Made by a program: the position numbers and the translations under genes
Origin: Blattamonas nauphoetae
Lineage: Eukaryota; Preaxostyla; Oxymonadida
Assembly: GCA_033064195.1 (NCBI GenBank)
Contig: JARBJD010000019.1
Location: 372,001-436,000, forward strand
Direction of reading: 5' to 3'
DNA: 64,000 nt
Notes under the pieces: generated by a model
What the model saw: the letters and a program-made list of their open reading frames with translations, nothing else
Databases searched by the model: none
What the model was told of the DNA's origin: nothing
In this document: positions 58,453 to 64,000 of the stretch, piece by piece
Position numbering within the stretch: position 1 is the stretch's first letter
How the letters are laid out: the number at the start of each line of letters is the position of its first letter

Positions 58453-61400
58453 ATGTCGGGGAGATTCTCTTTCTTTTCACGTCACAAGCCTGACCCAGAA
58501 CCATCTCGTCCATCTGGTAGTAACTCTTCAATTCTGCAGCGTTCAGTTTCTTCCACAGATGAAACGTTCTCAGTTCGTCTGCTGATCCGTGGTCCAAGAG
58601 GTATTGGGAAGACTCAATTGGCAAATTCTCTAAAAAAGACCCTCTTCTCTCCAACATACTCTCCCACAGCTCAATTAACCTGCTCTGCTGTCGATCTCGG
58701 GATCCAAGGTTTGTTCATCGTCAGATTCATTCTTCTGTTTCTAATTTTCCGTGCTTCCTCTCAAATAGCATCAGGAGAATCTCATATACTTGAAGTATCT
58801 TTCTCTTCCTCCAATATTTGATCTTTTTTACAGATTTGGGATGTCGTTGATCATGCCGTCCCTCCAAAAAACGCGAAAGCAAACGCTCGTATCTCCTTTA
58901 TTTACTCCCCTCATCTCTATTTTGTGTCATAGCCCCCCTTATCGATGCTGATACCCTTGATGTGTACCACAACGCTCACGCAGTCTTGTTTCTTTGCAGC
59001 CCCGATGGACAATCAAGCTGGGAGTACCTATTCACCAAACTCGCCAGTGTTCCCCACAGAATCAGTGTGGGGGTTGTAGTGAACTTCTGTGATTTGATTG
59101 ACTCTCATTCTATGGCCCACACATACGTCACCAAACTTCGATCCGACTATCCGGGGATATCGGTCTTTAAAACGTCTGCTAAGACGGGATTCGGTGTAGA
59201 CCTCATCTGGGCTTTTGTTGATCTCGTTCTTGTTCGATGGAAACAGGAATTACTCCAACGAAAGCTTGATTCACTTCGACTGGAGGAAAAGCGAAAAGGA
59301 GACGATTTAGAGAGATTAATCAAGAAGCAGGACGAACATCCGCATCATGAGAAGATAGATTCCAAAAATGTTTCTCCAAAACCAGCTCCGGCCGACAAAC
59401 CAGAGGAGTCAGAACCCACTTCCCCACAAAACGTCAGCCCTGCTCCGATCACGATTCAGATTCTTCCCCATCGAGCTCCACCAACAGCTGAAGTTGATCA
59501 AATGGAGCAGGAAGAGGTGGGATTGGACCAACCCATGAAAACAGAGGAATACACCGCGATTGACGATGATGACAATGTTCCGGAGGACCACAATCAGAAT
59601 TCTCCAATGTTGGTCGAGAATCAAGTTTATGGGGAAGATCAGAACGATAGAGAAAATGGTGATGACAAAGAACATTCTCAATCGCCATCAATTCATGAAA
59701 CCAAACCTCACTCCACCAAAAAGTCAAAAAAACACAAAAAGAACCACAACTCAACTCGTTCAAGGGAAATGCCCGAATCTGAAAAGGAAGATGATGCGCA
59801 AGACATGTCAGAAAGTCTCTCATCAATCGATTTTGGGCGAAGTTCGGATGATCTGTCGGGATCGGATGACACGTCGGATGAGGACGAACGAATGAGACTA
59901 TTCGAAATGAAGATGAGATTGAAAATGATGAAACAGGAGGAGAAACGAAGAGCGAGAATGGAGTCGACGGAACATGAGTCAAAGAAACGGAAGAAAACGA
60001 GAGAGGAGCGCAGGGAAGAGGAACACAAAGAGACTGAGAGGAGAGAAGAACAGAAGAGGTTCCTTGAGGCAGAAGAGAAGGAAGAAGAGAAGAATCGATC
60101 AAAACGAGGAGAAGTGAAGGGAGAAGAACTCGAAGACAGGGAAGAGGATGTCGTGATCTCTCCGCAGCTGGCTGACCATCGAAGCGTGTCTTCTTTTGAT
60201 GAGCACGACATATTGGACCAACTGTTGAGTGACGACAGCGAGACTGAGAAGAATCAGGCTCAACTTGGGATGGATGAGAAGGATGAACAGACAGAACACG
60301 AGAAACAAGAACCAAAAAAGAAAGGAAAGAAGAACAAAAGAGATGAGAGCGATGGGAGCGGAAGTGATCTTTTGTCGATTGGCGGATCTCAGTCAGAGAA
60401 CAGAGATGATTCAGAGACAAGAGAAAGGAAACATAAAACGAAGAAAAATAGAAAAAGTGAAAAACAATCTCGTCAGTCCGAGAATTCCGAAGAAATATCA
60501 CCGAAGCTGGATTCAGAAGAAGTTTCCATATCATCACACGAAAAGCACAGGGCGAGCAAGAAGAAGGAAGAGACAAGTGCTGACGACAACGATCTACTTC
60601 TCGTGCTCGATCAGTGGACAGTGACGAAAGAATCCGAAAGCGAAGACGCTGAAGCCAAGAAGGACGAAGACTCAGAAAATGAGAAGACATTGATGAGGGC
60701 AAAGTTGGAGGAAGATGAAAAGAGTGTGAATGCACAAGTGGAGAAAGATGAAAGGAAGAGGGAGGAAATGAGTGAAGAGGAATTGATGCTGATGGAGGAC
60801 AAAAATGTTCTCGTTTTGAGAGAAATGAGAGTAAGAAGAGAAGAAGAAGAAACAAAAATGAAGGAAGAGATGGAAAGGAAAGAACAGGAAGAGTTTCAGA
60901 GAAGAGAAGAAGAGAAAAGGAGGGAAGAGGAAAGAAAGAATGAATTGAAACGAGAAGCTCTCCTTCGAGCGGAAGAAGAAGAGAAACAGCGAAAGATCGA
61001 ACAAGCAAGAGCGAAGAAAGCAGAACAAGAGCGGAAAAGAAAGAAGGAAGAGGCGAGGATTCGAAAGGAGATTGAAGAGCGCCTACGTCAAGAAGAAGAA
61101 ATGAAGCGAAGGAAAGAAGAGGAGAAGCGAAGGGAAGCACAGCTTCTGAAAGAAGAAGAAGATCGATTGAAAAGAGAAGAGGAAGAACGAAGGAGAGAGG
61201 AGATGGAAGAGAAGAAGAAGGCGGAGAGGCGGAAACGAGCGGAAGAAAAGAAGAGAAAGGAGAAGGAGATTGCAGACCGCATCAAACAAGAATTCGAAGC
61301 CAAATGGAAAGAAGAGGAGGAGCGGAATCGACACAACGAGAAGAAGAAAGAGGACAAGACGAAGAACCTGGAGGCAAAGCGAAGGAAGGATGAGAAAAGA

Positions 61401-62600
61401 AGGCAGGACGAGGAGAGAAGACGCGAAGATGAGTTTGGCAATGCAATGTCACTCCCATCCACTGACCTCAATTCTCCCATCGACAATGGAGACGACGAGG
61501 ATCAACTGGAAAGGCAGCGAGCAGAGGAAGAGAGGCGACGAGAAGAGAAGATACTGAAGGCGAAGATGAAGGAAGAGAAACGAGCGGAGAGGGAGAAGAG
61601 GAGAGAAGACAAAGCGAAACGGAGACAGCAGAAGAGAGAGAACTCCGCACTCCAACAACCCTCTGAATTCCCACCATCATTTCAACACCAGCCATCCCCA
61701 TTTCAATCCACTCCCTCCTTCCAGAACGACATCCCATCCTTCCAATCCCACACACCCTCCATTCAGACCCAATCTGGCATGCTCACAACAAACACACGCA
61801 ATCCACTCATCACACCCATCACTGTCGTCACAATTGAGAAGAAAAAACCTGTCCCTGTCGTCCTCGTTGGCGATGAAGACAAACAGGACACACGGCATGT
61901 TGAAGAGAGACGACGTGTGGATGACGAGATGGCTGCAGACAGCGAAGAAAGGTGGGGAGAGAAAGAGCGGAGGAAGATGAAGGAGTTTTTGGAAGATCCG
62001 GCTGATGTCGAAGTCGATGAGTTGGTCATTCCGGACATTCGAAGGAAGACTCGCCACACAAACACGAAACGAGATGGGATGAGACCGAGGACTCTCCAAA
62101 CTCACTCACGGAGGGAGGAATCGTCGTCGAGTTCGGGTCTGCTGGATACGGATTCGAGTGATTCGGAATCGACACACACGCGTCCCACACTCCACTCATC
62201 GAAAACGAGCAAATCACGAAAATCACAAGAAACATCACGAAGGAAACATTCAGAGAATCCGAAACGGAACCAGAAGGAGCTTGCGAAGGAGGTGGAGAGA
62301 CAGTTAAGAGAGGAGCAGGCTCGGAGAGGCCATACAGCGATGCGGAAGAGGAACGAGTCAGATTCAGCGTCTCTTTTAAGTTTGTCCGAATCGAGGGGGA
62401 GGCAAGAGGTCTCGTCAAAGACACGACAGAACACGAAAAGGAAGACATATCGCTATCCGACTCCCTCGTCGGACAGTTCCTCTTTTTCTTCACAGGACAC
62501 TTCGAGGAGGGAGCCCATAAAATCAAAGAAAAGGAAGAGGCAGTCCTCTGAAGATAGTTTTGATTCTGATAATCTTCTTGCTCAACTCGGCTTGAAGTGA
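58453..62600 (+). CDS. RABL6-like GTPase with long charged tail
   Basis: Four exons (58453-58708, 58769-58794, 58834-58888, 58933-62600; introns of 60, 39 and 44 nt) join in frame into 1334 residues. The G domain shows RLLIRGPRGIGKTQLANSL (P-loop G-x4-GKT), LEIWDVVDHAVPPKNAK assembled from the 26-nt second exon and the third exon, LDVYHNAHAVLFLCSPDG, VVVNFCDLIDS in the NKxD place, and VFKTSAKTGFGVDLI in the SAK place. WDVVD in place of WDTAG, the LDVY block and the trailing QELLQRKLDSLRLEEKR helix are characteristic of RABL6 (RBEL1/PARF). The canonical Gln of switch II and the NKxD Lys are absent, as is common in RABL6. After about residue 260 comes over 1000 residues of Glu/Lys/Arg coiled coil with Ser/Asp-rich patches, far longer than the tail of animal RABL6. 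Nucleotide binding is inferred. The ATG at 58453 (MSGRFSFFSRHK) fits family N termini best. Confidence 0.85.
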
Positions 62601-62693
62601 CATTTCACGATGAATTTCTTCTTGTTTATACATGTACATTATTTTTTCACAAGTTGTTTCGATCATGCCCACAGTGGATATGTCTGTTTGAAA

Positions 62694-64000
62694 ATGTCGT
62701 CAAAGCCGACAACTGGATACACCTACTCTACTTCAGGCTATCGGTCAGCATATGCAAAGAGATTAGCATCGACCAAACCTCAATCTAACCAGTCGACATT
62801 CGAAAGATTGACCTCAAAGCCAAAAGTCAATCCCAAGACGACTACTGCCCAACAATCAAGTATATTTGTAACTAATTAACTTTTTTCTCGATAATGATCT
62901 TATTTTTCGTCTGTAGAACCTGCCCGTTCAGCGACAACATTTGATCGAGAAACTCATTCTCCTCTCCACCCTCCACAGAGGAAAGCCCCAGCCACGTCAC
63001 CCAGCGATAATCAACAACAAAAGATGCTACGTCTTCAAAATCAATTGAATCAGAAATATCCACAACCAGGACGAAACACTCAAGTTCGAACCACAAAAGA
63101 ACCATCATTCGTATACGAGTCGAAATCACCAGATAAGACCCCTGGTGGATATGATCGAAGCGAAGATGAATCTTCAGAATATGAATACGAAATTCTCGAG
63201 TCAGAACAAGAGAAAACACTCGATTCCACAACAAATGTTCACAGTCGGGAGAATGTTTCACCAAATACTGTTACTCCCTCTCCCTCTGGCAAGAACACAC
63301 GCATGCACACGGACGCAGTTCGATTGACACCAGATTCCGAAGTCGAGCGCTCGTCGTTCTTGTCTGATTCGCTCCTTTCGGAACAGCCCACTTTTGGTGA
63401 CAGATCGCCTCGCACACAATTAATTCTACAGAAATTACTCTCATCAGGGTCATCTTCTGCCCAATCATCAGTGATGAGCAGTACATTCTCCTCAACCGCG
63501 CCAATTGTCTCGCCACTCGACACTCCAATCCAGGATGAAAGAGAAAGAAGGATCCAACAATCAAACTATCGAAATCGACTTGAAAGATATGGTCATGAAG
63601 ATTCTGATGATGATGGCCTCGAATCTCCAGAAAATGAGAAAGGGACTGGAATCGATTCTGATCAGGAAGAATCCGACGATAATGACAGGAAGCCCCCAAA
63701 TATCCAAACAAAACCTCACCCAAAGCCGAAAGGATACTCATCATATGCCGCATTATATCGACAACAGCGTAATAATCCTCGACGAGACGTGCATTCAGAA
63801 TCGGACGAAGAACAGGAAGAACAAAGCGATTCGGAGGAAAATCGCCGAAATATGTCATTTCAGCAGCGATATAGGCAGAATGAAAGCATAGATAGTGACG
63901 AAGAAGCGTTCGATGAGGATGAAGGCATATTCGAAGAAGATGAGAACCTCAAACTTCAAATTGAAGAGAAACTTCGGACTATTTCACTCGAACGCGAAAA
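62694..64000 (+). CDS. Disordered acidic protein, partial at right edge
   Basis: Exon 62694-62859 and a second exon from 62917, separated by a 57-nt intron (62860-62916), are in frame, and the second exon stays open to the window end, giving 416 complete codons so far. The start MSSKPTTGYTYSTSGYR is preceded by a stop-rich region. The protein is Ser/Gln/Pro-rich at first (STFERLTSKPKVN) and then strongly acidic with spaced basic and Tyr residues (KGYSSYAALYRQQRNNP, DSDEEAFDEDEGIFEEDEN). No folded domain is visible yet; the last 15 residues look like the start of a helix or coiled coil (LKLQIEEKLRTISLERE). It follows the RABL6-like gene by only 93 bp on the same strand. Confidence 0.7.

Noticed and set aside
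58501-58800. Reading the RABL6-like N terminus as a complete short protein ending near 58821
   Set aside because: The tail after GIQ has no GTPase features, whereas three short introns restore every expected G-domain block.
59449-61140. 563-codon minus-strand frame
   Set aside because: Antisense of the RABL6-like charged tail; no start context, domain or splice support.

Overview
The window looks like nuclear DNA from a compact protist genome. Genes lie close together on both strands, stop codons are TAA, TAG and TGA, and almost every gene I could rebuild contains short GT-AG introns, mostly 31-60 nt, with exons as small as 16 and 26 nt. A TmcB-like multipass protein, several very long Glu/Lys/Arg-rich coiled-coil proteins, a kinase, a RhoGEF and a RABL6-like GTPase are all eukaryotic. 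TmcB-like proteins are frequent in anaerobic protists, so a metamonad (for example an oxymonad) is my best guess, but that is inference. I saw no rRNA, tRNA, CRISPR array or bacterial operon, and no retroviral or Polinton protein.

Layout. 1-2.9 kb: transposon remnants on the minus strand (a BED-finger, hAT-like N terminus running off the left edge and a decayed DDE transposase) with a small inverted-repeat element. 3.0-10.4 kb (-): a 2449-residue RhoGEF (DH plus PH-like) inside coiled coil. 10.7-17.8 kb (-): a 2222-residue helical protein with an RS/RE-rich tail, five exons. 18.0-18.9 kb (-): exon-like pieces of an unrecognised gene. 19.0-22.8 kb (-): a Ser/Thr kinase with a C-terminal row of about 11 zinc fingers, nine exons. 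22.9-24.3 kb (-): a RING-like gene. 24.6-27.0 kb (-): a four-TM protein with a long Ser/Pro-rich tail. 27.35-33.9 kb (+): a P-loop nucleoside-kinase-like protein, then an 1809-residue TmcB-like membrane protein.

35.2-44.1 kb is an accessory block. It is bounded by a pair of inverted repeats flanked by TA and holds a broken coiled-coil gene with an internal duplication, a mariner transposase, a 1.2-kb hairpin element and a second DDE transposase related to the one at 1-2.9 kb. 44.3-52.8 kb returns to host genes: an unrecognised 340-residue protein, two multipass membrane proteins, an RRM-like protein, a PBZ zinc-finger protein and a possible 59-residue protein, interrupted by a young Tc1-like MITE at 48.3-49.0 kb. 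53.0-62.6 kb holds a divergent pair of coiled-coil giants: a 1719-residue E/K/R protein (-) and a RABL6-like GTPase with a 1000-residue charged tail (+). A disordered acidic protein (+) runs off the right edge.

The themes are signalling (RhoGEF, kinase, RABL6-like GTPase), very large charged coiled coils, and DNA transposons. The 53-58 kb coiled-coil gene shares a 184-bp identical tract with the RhoGEF gene 48 kb away, which points to recent sequence exchange. The kinase-zinc-finger fusion is the most unusual single protein; the 9-kb inverted-repeat-bounded block is the most unusual structure.
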